A stretch of 64,000 nucleotides of DNA, taken from the NCBI GenBank assembly GCA_016713625.1, contig JADJOT010000009.1:62001-126000 (forward strand), given 5' to 3'. Shown one piece after another: positions 7,604-16,616 of this stretch (within the stretch, counting starts at the first letter, position 1; every line of letters begins with the position of its first letter). The position numbers and the translations under genes are program-made. The notes beneath the pieces were generated by a model, which made no database searches, had not been told where the DNA came from, and worked only from the letters and a program-made list of their open reading frames with translations. The DNA comes from Candidatus Accumulibacter affinis (GTDB lineage: Bacteria > Pseudomonadota > Gammaproteobacteria > Burkholderiales > Rhodocyclaceae).

Positions 7604-9547
7604 TTACGACGGCAGCGGACGTTTTGCCGTATCGATCTGTTCGGAAAGGCTCAGCCAACTTTCCTCCTGGGCTGACAACTCGTTTGCTAGCTGGTTCAGT
7701 CGTCTGCCCGACTCGGCCAGTTCAGGCGCCGACAGTGGTGTCGACAGCCTGGCTTCCAGAGAGTGCTGTTCCGCCTGCAAACGCTGCAAGGCTTGCTCGA
7801 CCTGTCCCAGCTCACGTTGCAGCGCTTTCAGCTTGCGGGGCGTGCTCGCCTCGCTGGGCGGCGGCGCGTGCCTGACCGGCTCCCTGGCACTTTTCAGAGA
7901 ATCACGGAGGCTTTCGCGGTTGCGTCTGGCCTCGTCCAGCAGGTAGCGCTGGTAGTCATCGAGGTCGCCGCTAAAGTCCTGAATGCCGCCGCGCGTGACC
8001 AGCCAGAACTCGTCGCAGACCGAACGCAGTAGCGACCGATCGTGGCTGACCAGCATCACCGTTCCCTCGAATTCGTTGAGCGCCATGGCCAGCGCCTCGC
8101 GCGTGGCAAGATCCAGGTGGTTGGTGGGCTCGTCGAGCAAGAGCAGGTTGGGGCGCTGCCAGACGATCATGCACAGCACCAGGCGTGCCTTTTCGCCGCC
8201 GCTCATCGTGCCGACCGTTTGTTTGACCATCTCGCCAGTGAAATTGAAGGTACCGAGGAAGCTCCGCAGATCCTGCTCGCGATCGCTTTGTCCAGTGGCC
8301 AGCCCTTCCTTGGCCAGGCGGACCAGATGTTGCAGCGGGGTATCGTCAGGGCGCAGCACGTCGAGCTCCTGTTGCGCGAAGTAGCCGATGTTGAGGCCCT
8401 TGCCTTCGCTGACGGTGCCGCTGCTGCAGCCAAGGACGCGGGCAATGGTCTTGACCAGCGTCGATTTTCCCTGGCCGTTGGCGCCGAGGATGCCGATCCG
8501 CTGCCCCGCCAGCACCGACCGGTTCACCCGACGGACGATCACCGTCGGCGGCGTGCCTGGCGGCGAATCGAGCGGCGGCGGGTAGCCGCAGCAGGCGTCC
8601 GCCATGATCAGCATCGGATTGGGCAGGTTGGCGGGCTCCTTGAACTCGAAGGTGAAGTCGGCGCTGGTCAGCACCGGCGCCAGACGCTCCATCCTCTCCA
8701 GCGCCTTGACCCGGCTTTGCGCCTGCTTGGCTTTGGTCGCCTTGGCCTTGAAACGAGTAATGAAGCTTTGCAGGTGGGCGATTTTCTCCTGTTGCTTGAG
8801 GTAAGCGTTTTGCTGCAGATTGATCTGCAAGGCACGCGTTTCCTCGAAAGTGCTGTAATTGCCCCCGTAGCGCGTCAGTTTGCCATTCTCGAGGTGCAGG
8901 GTCACCGTCGTCACTGCATCGAGAAACTCGCGGTCGTGACTGATCACCACCATCGTTCCTTCATAGCGCTTGAGCCAGCTCTCCAGCCACACCAGCGCAT
9001 CGAGATCGAGGTGGTTGGTCGGTTCGTCGAGCAGCAGGAGATCCGATGGACACATCAGTGCCCGTGCCAGTTGCAGGCGCATCCGCCAGCCGCCGGAGAA
9101 GCTGTCGACCGGATTGTTCAGTTCGCTGGTCTTGAAGCCCAGTCCGAGGATCAGCGCCTGCGCGCGTGCCTGGGCGTCGTGCGCGCCGGCATCGTGCAAG
9201 GCCATGTAGGCGTGCGCCAGTTCCTCGCCATCGCCACTGGCTTCGGCCAACTGTATTTCCCTCTGCGCGGCCAGCAGCGCCGTGTCGCCGGCGATCACGA
9301 AGTCGCTGGCGCTCTCGCCGCTGGACGGCATCTCCTGCACCACCTGGGCCAGCCGCCACTGCGCAGGCCGCGAGAATTCGCCGGCGTCTTCGTGCAGGGT
9401 GCCGTCGAGGAGGGCAAACAGACTGGTCTTGCCGGCGCCGTTGCGACCCACCAGGCCGATCCGTTCACCGGGGTTCACGGTCACCGTCGCGCTGTCCAGC
9501 AAGGCCTTGGCGCCGCGGCGCAGGCTGACGTTCCTGAGGGTGATCAT
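7604..9547 (-). CDS. ABC-F family ATPase, YheS-like
   Basis: A 647-residue protein with two ABC domains and no membrane segment. First Walker A GRNGAGKT is at residues 34-41, with a signature SGGWRMRLQLARAL and LLLDEPTNHLDLDALVWLE. The second domain has GANGQGKST, SGGEKARLVL and LLLDEPTNHLDLATREAL. An ABC-F linker (Y-loop helices, KAKATKAKQAQSR) lies between them, and a C-terminal coiled coil follows. ABC-F proteins act on ribosomes to relieve stalled states. The opening MITLRNVSLRRGAKALL is YheS-like. This is one of two ABC-F genes in the window, the other being at 12.2-13.8 kb. Confidence 0.93.
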   Translation of the reverse strand: MITLRNVSLRRGAKALLDSATVTVNPGERIGLVGRNGAGKTSLFALLDGTLHEDAGEFSRPAQWRLAQVVQEMPSSGESASDFVIAGDTALLAAQREIQLAEASGDGEELAHAYMALHDAGAHDAQARAQALILGLGFKTSELNNPVDSFSGGWRMRLQLARALMCPSDLLLLDEPTNHLDLDALVWLESWLKRYEGTMVVISHDREFLDAVTTVTLHLENGKLTRYGGNYSTFEETRALQINLQQNAYLKQQEKIAHLQSFITRFKAKATKAKQAQSRVKALERMERLAPVLTSADFTFEFKEPANLPNPMLIMADACCGYPPPLDSPPGTPPTVIVRRVNRSVLAGQRIGILGANGQGKSTLVKTIARVLGCSSGTVSEGKGLNIGYFAQQELDVLRPDDTPLQHLVRLAKEGLATGQSDREQDLRSFLGTFNFTGEMVKQTVGTMSGGEKARLVLCMIVWQRPNLLLLDEPTNHLDLATREALAMALNEFEGTVMLVSHDRSLLRSVCDEFWLVTRGGIQDFSGDLDDYQRYLLDEARRNRESLRDSLKSAREPVRHAPPPSEASTPRKLKALQRELGQVEQALQRLQAEQHSLEARLSTPLSAPELAESGRRLNQLANELSAQEESWLSLSEQIDTAKRPLPS

Positions 9548-9623
9548 GCGCTTGAAACTCCAGTCGATGGTCCGGCAAGCAGTGGGCAGCAGCGGCCTTG
9601 CTTGCTGACCACGGGGTTGCGGC

Positions 9624-10496
9624 TCACCGAAAAATCACGGTCTTGTTGGCGTGCACGAGAACCCGGTCCTCGAGGTGATAGCGCAGCCCGCGCGCCAGCA
9701 CGGCCTTTTCGATGTCCTTGCCATAGCGCACCATGTCCGCAATCGAATCCGAGTGGTCGATGCGGATCACGTCCTGCTCGATGATCGGTCCCTGGTCGAG
9801 GTCCCGGGTGACGTAGTGGCAGGTCGCTCCGATCAGCTTGACGCCGCGCTGATACGCCTGGTGGTAGGGGCGGGCACCGACGAAGCTGGGCAGAAACGAA
9901 TGATGGATGTTGATCATCTGTCCCGGGTAGCGGTCGCACAGCTCTGGCGGCAGAATCTGCATGTAGCGTGCGAGCACCATCGTGTCACCCTTGACTTCGT
10001 CGTAGAGGCGACCGATTTCGGCGTAAGCCGCTGCCTTGTTGTCCGCACCCACCGGAACGTAATGGAAGGGGATGCCGTGCCACTCGACCAGCGCCTTGAA
10101 GCTATCGTGATTCGAGATGACGCAGGGGATCTCGATGTCGAGTTCCTTCGCCTGCCAGCGCGAGAGCAGGTCGTAGAGGCAGTGCTCCTGTTTGCTGACC
10201 ATGATCACGACGCGCCGCTTTACTGCCGAATCGCTGATCTTCCAGTTCATCGACAGCTCCTCGGCGAGCGGACGAAAACGCTCGCGGAACTCGGCCAGGT
10301 GAAAAGGCAGCGATTCGGCTTTTACCTCCATGCGCATGAAGTAGCGGCTGTCACCCTCGCCGCTGCCGTCGTCGGCATGGTAGCTCGATTCGAGGATCCA
10401 GCCGTGGTGCTGGGCAATGAAGCCCGCGACGCGCGCGATGATGCCGATCTGGTCCGGGCAGGACCCGGACAGGGTGTAGAAGCGTTGGCTGTGCAT
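9624..10496 (-). CDS. purU: Formyltetrahydrofolate deformylase PurU
   Basis: A 290-residue protein: an N-terminal ACT domain (residues ~5-80, FYTLSGSCPDQIGIIARV) followed by a formyltransferase-fold domain with NIHHSFLPSF at 196-205 and LDQGPIIEQD at 233-242. PurU hydrolyses 10-formyl-THF to THF and formate, balancing the one-carbon pool and supplying formate to PurT. The ATG at 10496 gives the standard MHSQRFYTLSGSCPDQIG start. It follows thrH by 16 bp, probably co-transcribed. Confidence 0.95.
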   Translation of the reverse strand: MHSQRFYTLSGSCPDQIGIIARVAGFIAQHHGWILESSYHADDGSGEGDSRYFMRMEVKAESLPFHLAEFRERFRPLAEELSMNWKISDSAVKRRVVIMVSKQEHCLYDLLSRWQAKELDIEIPCVISNHDSFKALVEWHGIPFHYVPVGADNKAAAYAEIGRLYDEVKGDTMVLARYMQILPPELCDRYPGQMINIHHSFLPSFVGARPYHQAYQRGVKLIGATCHYVTRDLDQGPIIEQDVIRIDHSDSIADMVRYGKDIEKAVLARGLRYHLEDRVLVHANKTVIFR

Positions 10497-10512
10497 CGGA
10501 GACCGACCCTTT

Positions 10513-11130
10513 CTAGGCGCGCGCGCCAGTCGCGAAGGCCTGATCGATCTCGGCACGCAGTTCGGCATAGGAATGAGTCACCGGGAACTGTGGAAACTCC
10601 CGGATCACGCTCTCCGGCGGGTGAAAGAGGATGCCGGCGTGCGCTTCACTGAGCATCGCCGTATCGTTGTACGAATCGCCTGCCGCAACTACCGTAAACC
10701 GAAGTTCCTTGAGGCGCCGCACGGCTTCCCGCTTCTGGTCGGGCATGCGCAGGTGGTAGCGCACCAGCATGCCCTTGGCGTCGGCTTCGAGGCTGTGGCA
10801 GAACAGCGTTGGCCATCCGAGTTGGCGCATCAGCGGCTGCGCGAACTCGTAGAAGGTGTCGGACAGGATGATCAACTGATAGTTTTCACGCAGCCCGTCG
10901 ACGAAGTCCCGAGCGCCGTCCAGCGGCCCCATTTCAGCGATGACCTTGTGGATATCGGGCAGCCCAAGCTGGTGCTCGGCCAGGATGGCGAGGCGGTACT
11001 TCATCAGCTTGTCGTAGTCTGGCTCGTCACGCGTGGTCCGGCGCAGCTCCGGGATGCCGGTACGCGTGGCGAATTCGATCCAGATTTCGGGGACAAGTAC
11101 GCCTTCAAGGTCGAGGCAGACGATTTGCAC
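10513..11130 (-). CDS. thrH: Bifunctional phosphoserine phosphatase / homoserine phosphotransferase ThrH
   Basis: A 205-residue HAD-superfamily enzyme. It begins MQIVCLDLEGVLVPEIW, with the DLEG variant of the DxD nucleophile motif that distinguishes ThrH from SerB, and contains ILSDTFYEF and GDSYNDTAML (motifs II-IV). ThrH has phosphoserine phosphatase activity and phosphoserine:homoserine phosphotransferase activity. It precedes purU on the same strand, linking serine and one-carbon metabolism. Length and motifs are normal. Confidence 0.93.
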   Translation of the reverse strand: MQIVCLDLEGVLVPEIWIEFATRTGIPELRRTTRDEPDYDKLMKYRLAILAEHQLGLPDIHKVIAEMGPLDGARDFVDGLRENYQLIILSDTFYEFAQPLMRQLGWPTLFCHSLEADAKGMLVRYHLRMPDQKREAVRRLKELRFTVVAAGDSYNDTAMLSEAHAGILFHPPESVIREFPQFPVTHSYAELRAEIDQAFATGARA

Positions 11131-11484
11131 AGAAAGCTCCCAGGGGATGTGTTTTGGCGGAAAGGCGGGATTCTACCAAATCCGCAGGCAGCAGGCCGGA
11201 CGCTGCTCACGATGCTCATGCGGTGGGGGGGGTGGGGGGGGGGGGGCCAGAGGGGGGCGGTGCCAGGGGTGGTGCCGGCCTCGGTTTCTCGGGCGGCCCG
11301 GGGTTGAACGGCGGAGCGCGGAAAAAGAAGCAGCAGAACCGCCGGATCGGCTGTTGTCGGTGCTGGGAGGCCATCCAGATCGCATCGCGTTTATAGTGTG
11401 CAGGCGTGGATGTTTGTCCGGCCGGGCCATCGCTTGTCGCGCAGCCAGGAGGCCTGTGATCACCCCGCGCGGAAGGAGAATTCA
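11131..11484. other. Intergenic stretch with a G-rich tract
   Basis: About 350 bp between divergent thrH and the secreted coiled-coil gene. It contains the G-run described separately and must hold both promoters. AGGAG just before 11485 serves the rightward gene. No further gene is evident. Confidence 0.5.
11225..11246 (+). repeat. Near-homopolymer G tract
   Basis: Twenty-two bases of which all but one (T at 11233) are G, followed by further G-blocks to ~11260. It could be a slippage-prone tract in the thrH promoter region, a G-quadruplex former, or a sequencing/assembly error; its length is unreliable. A second, longer run is at 30054-30087. Confidence 0.8.
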
Positions 11485-12081
11485 ATGCGTACGGGCAGTC
11501 TGCTGGCGGTCTGGTTAGCGATGAGTTGCGCGGCGGCGGCTGCACCGCCGGTGCCGAATACGCTCGAAGAGGCGGGCGCGCAGCGCGAACGCGCGGCGTC
11601 GATGCGCGCCGACGCTGAGCGCAGCCTCGCGGCCGAGCAAACCCACTGCCATACGAAAATCCTGGTCAATGATTGTCTCGCAGCGGCCAAGAAGCGCTAT
11701 ACGGCGGCGATCGTTGAGGCTCGCCAGATCGATCAGCCGGCTCGCGATTTCGAACGCGAGGCGAAGCGGCAGGACCTCGAGGCCAAGGAAGCGCAACGGC
11801 TCGCCGATCAGAATCGGCGTGCAGCGGAGCAGAAGGAGAGCGCCGAGCGCTTCCATGCCGAGCAAGCAGCGAAGACCGCCGAGCGCCAACGGAAGCTTTC
11901 GGCAAAGGCCGTAAAGGCAGAGGAAGGGCGCCAGAAGACGGCTGCAGAACAGGCCAGAAGGCAGGCCAAACTGGAGAAGCGGGCCAGCCAGGATGCCGCG
12001 CGCGAAGCGAAGAAGGCAGCCAGGGCGGCGAAAGAAGCGAGCAAGGAAGCAGCAAAGGCGGCGGCCAGTGCAGCCAACTGA
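11485..12081 (+). CDS. Secreted/periplasmic lysine-, alanine- and arginine-rich coiled-coil protein
   Basis: A 198-residue protein with a signal peptide (MRTGSLLAVWLAMSCAAAAA, cleavage near residue 20) followed by a long charged helix rich in A, E, K, Q and R. Two cysteines occur near residues 50-65 (THCHTKILVNDCLAA). The start at 11485 has an AGGAG ribosome site 7 bp upstream; a longer reading has none. Similar proteins of unknown function occur in Rhodocyclales and Burkholderiales. The C-terminal AAKAAA repeats are low-complexity, so database hits to such tails should be read cautiously. Function unknown. Confidence 0.75.
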   Translation: MRTGSLLAVWLAMSCAAAAAPPVPNTLEEAGAQRERAASMRADAERSLAAEQTHCHTKILVNDCLAAAKKRYTAAIVEARQIDQPARDFEREAKRQDLEAKEAQRLADQNRRAAEQKESAERFHAEQAAKTAERQRKLSAKAVKAEEGRQKTAAEQARRQAKLEKRASQDAAREAKKAARAAKEASKEAAKAAASAAN

Positions 12082-12189
12082 CGCGGTGCCGGTCGCCTGC
12101 GTTCGCCTGCGGTGATGGTGGCAGGCTGCGAATTGGCGACCATCGAGCGCGGTGCCGCTGCCGGCGCAAGCGATCGCCGGAGAGCCGGG

Positions 12190-13812
12190 TCAGGCGAGGC
12201 CCTGGCTGGCGAGGTACTCTTCGTAATTGCCCGGGTAGTTGACCAGCGTGCCATCGAGACGGATCTCGAGGATGCGCGTGGCGAGCGAGGAGACGAACTC
12301 GCGGTCGTGCGAGACGAAGACCAGCGTTCCCTTGAATTTCTCGAGCGCGCTATTGAGCGACTCGATCGACTCCATGTCGAGGTGGTTGGTGGGCTCGTCG
12401 AGGATCAGCACGTTCGGTTTCATGAGCATCAGCTTGCCGAAAATCATGCGGCCCTGCTCGCCGCCGGAGATCACCTTGACCGCCTTCTGGACTTCGTTGC
12501 CCGAGAATAGTAGACGTCCGAGCGTGCCGCGGATCAGCGTCGCGAGGTCATCGCCATCGCTGGCGCTGCTGCGCGCGTAGCCGGCGATCCAGTCGGTGAG
12601 AGTGGCGTCGCTGCTGAAATCGCTGGCGTGGTCCTGTGCATAGGCACCTGGCCTGGCTTTCTCGGCCCACTTGATGCTGCCGCGCTGTGGCTGCAACTCG
12701 CCCATCAGCAGCTTCAGCAAGGTGGTCTTGCCGACGCCGTTCTCGCCGATGATCGCCAGGCGATCACCACCGTTGAGCGTCAGGTCGAGCTTGCTGAAGA
12801 TTTTCCGCGCGCTGTCGTGATAGGCGAAGCTCACGTTCTGGATTTCGACTGCCTGGCGGTGGAGCTTTTCCTTTTCGTCGACCTCGAAACGGATCCACGG
12901 ATACTGGCGCGACGAGGGTTTGACGTCTTCCGGTTTCAGCTTGTCGATCAGCTTCAGGCGAGAAGTGGCCTGCTTGGCCTTGGAGGCATTGGCCGAGAAG
13001 CGGCGAACGAAATTCTGCAGCTCGGCGATACGTTCCTTGGCCTTGGCGTTGGCGCTTTGCTGTCGTTCGCGGGCCTGTGTCGAGGCTTCCATGAAGTCGT
13101 CGTAGTTGCCCGGATAGACGGCGATCTTGCCATAATCCAGATCGGCCATGTGCGTACACACCTGGTTGAGGAAGTGTCGATCGTGGGAAATGATGACCAT
13201 CGTGCTGTTGCGCTCGTTGATCGCATTTTCCAGCCAGCGGATGGTGGCAATGTCCAGGTTGTTGGTCGGTTCGTCGAGAAGCAGGATGTCGGGGTCGGCA
13301 AACAGCGCCTGAATCAGGAGAACGCGCAGTTTCCAGCCCGGGGCGACGTCGCTCATCGGACCAAAATGCTGTTCGGCCGGGATGCCGACGCCGAGCAGCA
13401 GTTCGCCGGCACGCGCCTCGGCGGTGTAGCCGTCGTACTCGGCAAACCTCGCTTCGAGGTCGGCGGCGTGCATGTAGTCGTCTTCGCTGGCTTCCGGGTT
13501 GGCGTAAATGGCGTCCTTCTCGAGCATACTCGCCCACATTTCCGCGTGCCCCATCATCACCACGTCGATGACGCGCTGCTCCTCGAAGGCGAACTGGTCC
13601 TGGCGCAGATAGGCCATGCGTTCGTGCTGGTCTTTGGCAACGTTGCCGGCGGTGGGTTCGAGCTCACCGGCGAGGATTTTCATGAAGGTCGACTTACCGG
13701 CGCCATTGGCACCGATCAGTCCGTAGCGATAGCCTTCGCCAAACTTGACCGAGACGTTTTCAAAGAGGGGTTTGGCCCCGAACTGCATGGTGATGTTGTT
13801 GGCGACGAGCAC
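12190..13812 (-). CDS. ABC-F family ATPase, YbiT-like
   Basis: A 540-residue ABC-F protein beginning MLVANNITMQFGAKPLFENV. Walker A GANGAGKST is at residues 34-42, with LLLDEPTNNLDIATIRWLE in the first domain and SGGEQGRMIFGKLM plus LILDEPTNHLDMESIESL in the second. The linker contains the arm characteristic of the EttA/YbiT groups (VRRFSANASKAKQATSR). It probably acts at the ribosomal E-site. Full length with no disruption; it is the first gene of a minus-strand block and converges on the coiled-coil gene. Confidence 0.93.
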   Translation of the reverse strand: MLVANNITMQFGAKPLFENVSVKFGEGYRYGLIGANGAGKSTFMKILAGELEPTAGNVAKDQHERMAYLRQDQFAFEEQRVIDVVMMGHAEMWASMLEKDAIYANPEASEDDYMHAADLEARFAEYDGYTAEARAGELLLGVGIPAEQHFGPMSDVAPGWKLRVLLIQALFADPDILLLDEPTNNLDIATIRWLENAINERNSTMVIISHDRHFLNQVCTHMADLDYGKIAVYPGNYDDFMEASTQARERQQSANAKAKERIAELQNFVRRFSANASKAKQATSRLKLIDKLKPEDVKPSSRQYPWIRFEVDEKEKLHRQAVEIQNVSFAYHDSARKIFSKLDLTLNGGDRLAIIGENGVGKTTLLKLLMGELQPQRGSIKWAEKARPGAYAQDHASDFSSDATLTDWIAGYARSSASDGDDLATLIRGTLGRLLFSGNEVQKAVKVISGGEQGRMIFGKLMLMKPNVLILDEPTNHLDMESIESLNSALEKFKGTLVFVSHDREFVSSLATRILEIRLDGTLVNYPGNYEEYLASQGLA

Positions 13813-13898
13813 GAAGAAACCTCGGTAAAATCATCAGGTTGCGAAAGGGTGGTATTGTACCGCAGGGGCTGCCGCCGTGCCTGCTGCCGGCGTGGCCG

Positions 13899-14255
13899 CT
13901 AGCGAGGAATCGGCTGTGGATCGGTGGGTTGCGTCGGAACGGCGAAAGCAAAGGCTGTGGGCGCGGCAAACCATTGCAGGTTGATGCCGTCGACAACGAT
14001 GATGACTGGCACTTCGTGCGTTTTGCCAGCATGCAACACTCTGGCAAGCGCATCGAACTGCTTGTCGCCGCCGCCGATCACGCGCACGTCAACGACCTCG
14101 AGGCCGCTGCCCTGGAATTGCGGGTCATCGCGAAAGCGCTGCTGCATCGAAGTCCTGGCGAGTTCGCCGACCTTCTCGGGGCCAGGGAAGCAGGCTGCGA
14201 GCATCAAGCTCAGGGTCAGGATCAAAGTTCTCAACGAGGTCGTTTTCAGTTGCAT
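13899..14255 (-). CDS. Small lipoprotein of unknown function
   Basis: A 118-residue protein with a lipoprotein signal: hydrophobic LRTLILTLSLMLAAC with the lipobox LAAC, cysteine at residue 22. The mature part contains a compact alpha/beta segment (VRVIGGGDKQFDALARVLHAGKTHEVPV) and a proline-rich tail. It is likely anchored in the outer membrane. I do not recognise a family. It stands 86 bp upstream of the YbiT-like gene and ~100 bp downstream of lysE. Confidence 0.7.
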   Translation of the reverse strand: MQLKTTSLRTLILTLSLMLAACFPGPEKVGELARTSMQQRFRDDPQFQGSGLEVVDVRVIGGGDKQFDALARVLHAGKTHEVPVIIVVDGINLQWFAAPTAFAFAVPTQPTDPQPIPR

Positions 14256-14357
14256 GGAGTTCCTTCTTCCCGTGTCGTGGCGGCCCTGCGCGTGGTGGGC
14301 TGGTCCAGGGTGGCGGCGTTTGGCGCGATGTTTCGAAATCCCCCGGGGAGTCCCGCG

Positions 14358-14981
14358 TCAGCGATTGTCGAGCGCGAGCTTGATGCCGAACCCGAGCAGG
14401 GCAACGCCAGCCAGCCGGGTCGCCAGCTTGCCTACCAGAGGCAGCGACGCCAGCTGGTGGGCGATGGCATTCCCGGCGAGCACCAGCCCGGCCTGGTAGA
14501 GCAAGCTGAGGACGGTGACGTGTGCCATCATCACCAGGAGAGTCAGCGACGAGGCGTCGGCGCGCAGAAAAAGGGGAAAAAAGGCCACGAAGAAGAGGAT
14601 CACCTTCGGATTGGTCAGACTGACCGCGAAGGCCTGCCGGAAGTACACCCAGGCGCTTTTCCTGCTTGCCGCTTCGGCGCCGGCAGCAGCGACCGGTTTG
14701 CGCAGCAGTTGCAGGCCCATCCAGCCCAGATAAGCGGCACCGAACCACTGCAGGCCCTGAAAAAGGATCGGGTGGGAACTCATCACTGCCGCCAGGCCGA
14801 CAATCGCCGCGATCATATAGAGCATGTCACCGAGCAGCGTGCCGACCACGGCGCCGAGTCCGGCGGCAACCCCGTTGCGCGCGGTGGCGTTGAGAATGGC
14901 CAGGGTGCCTGGCCCTGGAATCAGCTGAAAGATGAGAACCGCTGCAATGAAGCTCTCGTAGTTCTCAATCTGCAGAAGCAT
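14358..14981 (-). CDS. LysE/RhtB family amino-acid exporter
   Basis: A 207-residue membrane protein of normal LysE length with about six hydrophobic helices. The family start FIAAVLIFQLIPGPGTLAILNATARNG contains the conserved PGP motif, followed by GAVVGTLLGDMLYM and the internal helix RQAFAVSLTNPKVILFF. These proteins export amino acids or homoserine lactones by proton antiport. The substrate cannot be told from sequence. Confidence 0.92.
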   Translation of the reverse strand: MLLQIENYESFIAAVLIFQLIPGPGTLAILNATARNGVAAGLGAVVGTLLGDMLYMIAAIVGLAAVMSSHPILFQGLQWFGAAYLGWMGLQLLRKPVAAAGAEAASRKSAWVYFRQAFAVSLTNPKVILFFVAFFPLFLRADASSLTLLVMMAHVTVLSLLYQAGLVLAGNAIAHQLASLPLVGKLATRLAGVALLGFGIKLALDNR

Positions 14982-15069
14982 ACCAACCCCTCATGATCAA
15001 TTGTCGTGTGAATCCTGGTCTGCAACGCCTTGCCGTCAGGCCGTAATGCTGTGCGGTCGGTTCCGCCAG

Positions 15070-15576
15070 TCAGACAGCATCGCCTGACGAGGTTTCCAGC
15101 AAGGCGTCGAGTTCCACCCACAGCGGCTCGCAAAGGCACACACGATACGCTGCTCGCCGGAAGCCAGGGTGTTCCTGGCGATATACCTCCCACAGGCCGT
15201 GCTTTTGGTCGGCGACACAGCTTCTGACGTTGGCCAGGCGGTCGGCGGCCTTGACCACCAGGGCCAGTTCGGCGTGGCCGCCCACCGTCGCCAGTCGCGC
15301 GTAGGTCGCCGCTTTCCGCTCGGCACGGCTGGCGCCGGGAGAGTCGGTGAGCAGGCTGACGCATTCGGCAATGCGCGGTCCGAAAAGTCTGCGGATATCG
15401 TCTTCAGTGACCTCGGTATCTTCAACGACGTCATGCAGGTAACCGATGACCTGGGCTTCGCTGCCATAGGGTGACAACAGGCTGACGACCGCTTCAAGAT
15501 GGAAGGCGTACGGCCGGTCGCCATACTTCTGGCTGCCGTGCGCATTCAGGGCGAAAGAGCGGGCTGCATCGAGCAT
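15070..15576 (-). CDS. HD-domain phosphohydrolase (MESH1/SpoT hydrolase-like)
   Basis: A 168-residue single HD domain: first metal histidine at residue 26 (AFHLEAV), the HD pair at 48-49 in YLHDVVEDTEVT, and the fourth aspartate in VVKAADRLANV. The order H...HD...D with HDVVEDT is that of RelA/SpoT hydrolase domains and the small alarmone hydrolases (MESH1), so (p)ppGpp hydrolysis is plausible but unproven. The ATG at 15576 starts 5 bp after the stop of the upstream desaturase-like gene, suggesting one transcript. Confidence 0.85.
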   Translation of the reverse strand: MLDAARSFALNAHGSQKYGDRPYAFHLEAVVSLLSPYGSEAQVIGYLHDVVEDTEVTEDDIRRLFGPRIAECVSLLTDSPGASRAERKAATYARLATVGGHAELALVVKAADRLANVRSCVADQKHGLWEVYRQEHPGFRRAAYRVCLCEPLWVELDALLETSSGDAV

Positions 15577-15581
15577 TGGTT

Positions 15582-16616
15582 TCAATAATGGTGATCGTCG
15601 CCGGCAGAGCCTGCTGCCGGTTGGTGCGGCGACGGAAATGCGGAGACCGCAGGTGGACGGCTCGGCAGGAAGGTTGCCGCCAGCGCGCGAAGTCCGTCCC
15701 ACTGTTGCTCCCAGAAGCCACTCTGGGCTGCTGACTCCGGCAACGGCCCATGCCTGATTCCCGACGGGGGCATTTCCTGGCCACGATACTGGGTGCCGAA
15801 GAGTTGATCCCAGATCGGGAAAAGGATCGCGAAATTGCAGCCAAAACGATACGGTCGGCCGCTCGGAAGCTCGATGGCATGATGCCAGCGATGGTAGCGC
15901 GGGCTCACCAGCAGCAGTTCGCCAAAGCGTCCGAACGACAGCCGGGCGTTGACGTGCGAGAGGTTTTCAATGGTCTTCACGACAATCAGGAGACCAATGA
16001 AATGTCCTGGCGGAACGCCGACCAGCAGGGCGATGACGGCGAACCAGAAGCCGCCGATCAGGTCGTCGAGCAGATGGTTGCGGCTGTCGGTCCACAAGGT
16101 CATCTGGCGCTGGCTGTGGTGGACCGCGTGCAGTGCCCACCACCAGCGCAAGGTATGCGAGAGGCGGTGCCGCCAGTACTCGGCAAAGTCGAGGATCAGC
16201 AGATAGAGCAGAAAGCTCAGCATTGGCCGCGCTTCCAGTCCCGGCAACAGGTCTTCGAGTTGGGGAGGGATGATGTCGTTGAAGCGCAGCCAGCTGTCGA
16301 CACTGGTCAACAGCGGCGCCAGCAGCGCGAAAACCAGAAGGGGAATGATCCCCAGTCGGTCGAGGAAGGAATACAGCACATCGACGCGCACCGCCCTGCG
16401 ATCGGGCCAGACCTCGATCGGCCGCAGCGCCTCCAGTGGCCGCAGCAGCAGGAAGGCGGCGCTGATCTGCAGTACGCCGCAGAGGAAGAACTCGATGCCA
16501 TCGAAAGCCATTTCCACATAACTGCCGAGCCCCATCGCCAGCAGCACCGGCTCCAGCAGGTGCGCGAGCAGCCAGCCTTGCAGATCGACAAAGGCTTCCA
16601 GAAAGGCGTTGATCAT
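15582..16616 (-). CDS. Sterol desaturase / fatty acid hydroxylase family membrane protein
   Basis: A 344-residue membrane protein with four or more hydrophobic helices and the eight-histidine di-iron signature: HRLSH at residues 150-154, HAVHH at 163-167, and RYHRWHH plus neighbouring histidines in the third cluster (~240-250). It belongs to the fatty-acid hydroxylase superfamily; bacterial members hydroxylate or desaturate lipids such as hopanoids or ornithine lipids. The start at 16616 overlaps the stop of the deacetylase gene (ATGA). The substrate is unknown. Confidence 0.9.
   Translation of the reverse strand: MINAFLEAFVDLQGWLLAHLLEPVLLAMGLGSYVEMAFDGIEFFLCGVLQISAAFLLLRPLEALRPIEVWPDRRAVRVDVLYSFLDRLGIIPLLVFALLAPLLTSVDSWLRFNDIIPPQLEDLLPGLEARPMLSFLLYLLILDFAEYWRHRLSHTLRWWWALHAVHHSQRQMTLWTDSRNHLLDDLIGGFWFAVIALLVGVPPGHFIGLLIVVKTIENLSHVNARLSFGRFGELLLVSPRYHRWHHAIELPSGRPYRFGCNFAILFPIWDQLFGTQYRGQEMPPSGIRHGPLPESAAQSGFWEQQWDGLRALAATFLPSRPPAVSAFPSPHQPAAGSAGDDHHY

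Noticed and set aside
8042..9784. A 580-codon plus-strand frame opposite the YheS-like gene
   Set aside because: Antisense shadow of the ABC-F gene, which has all Walker and signature motifs.
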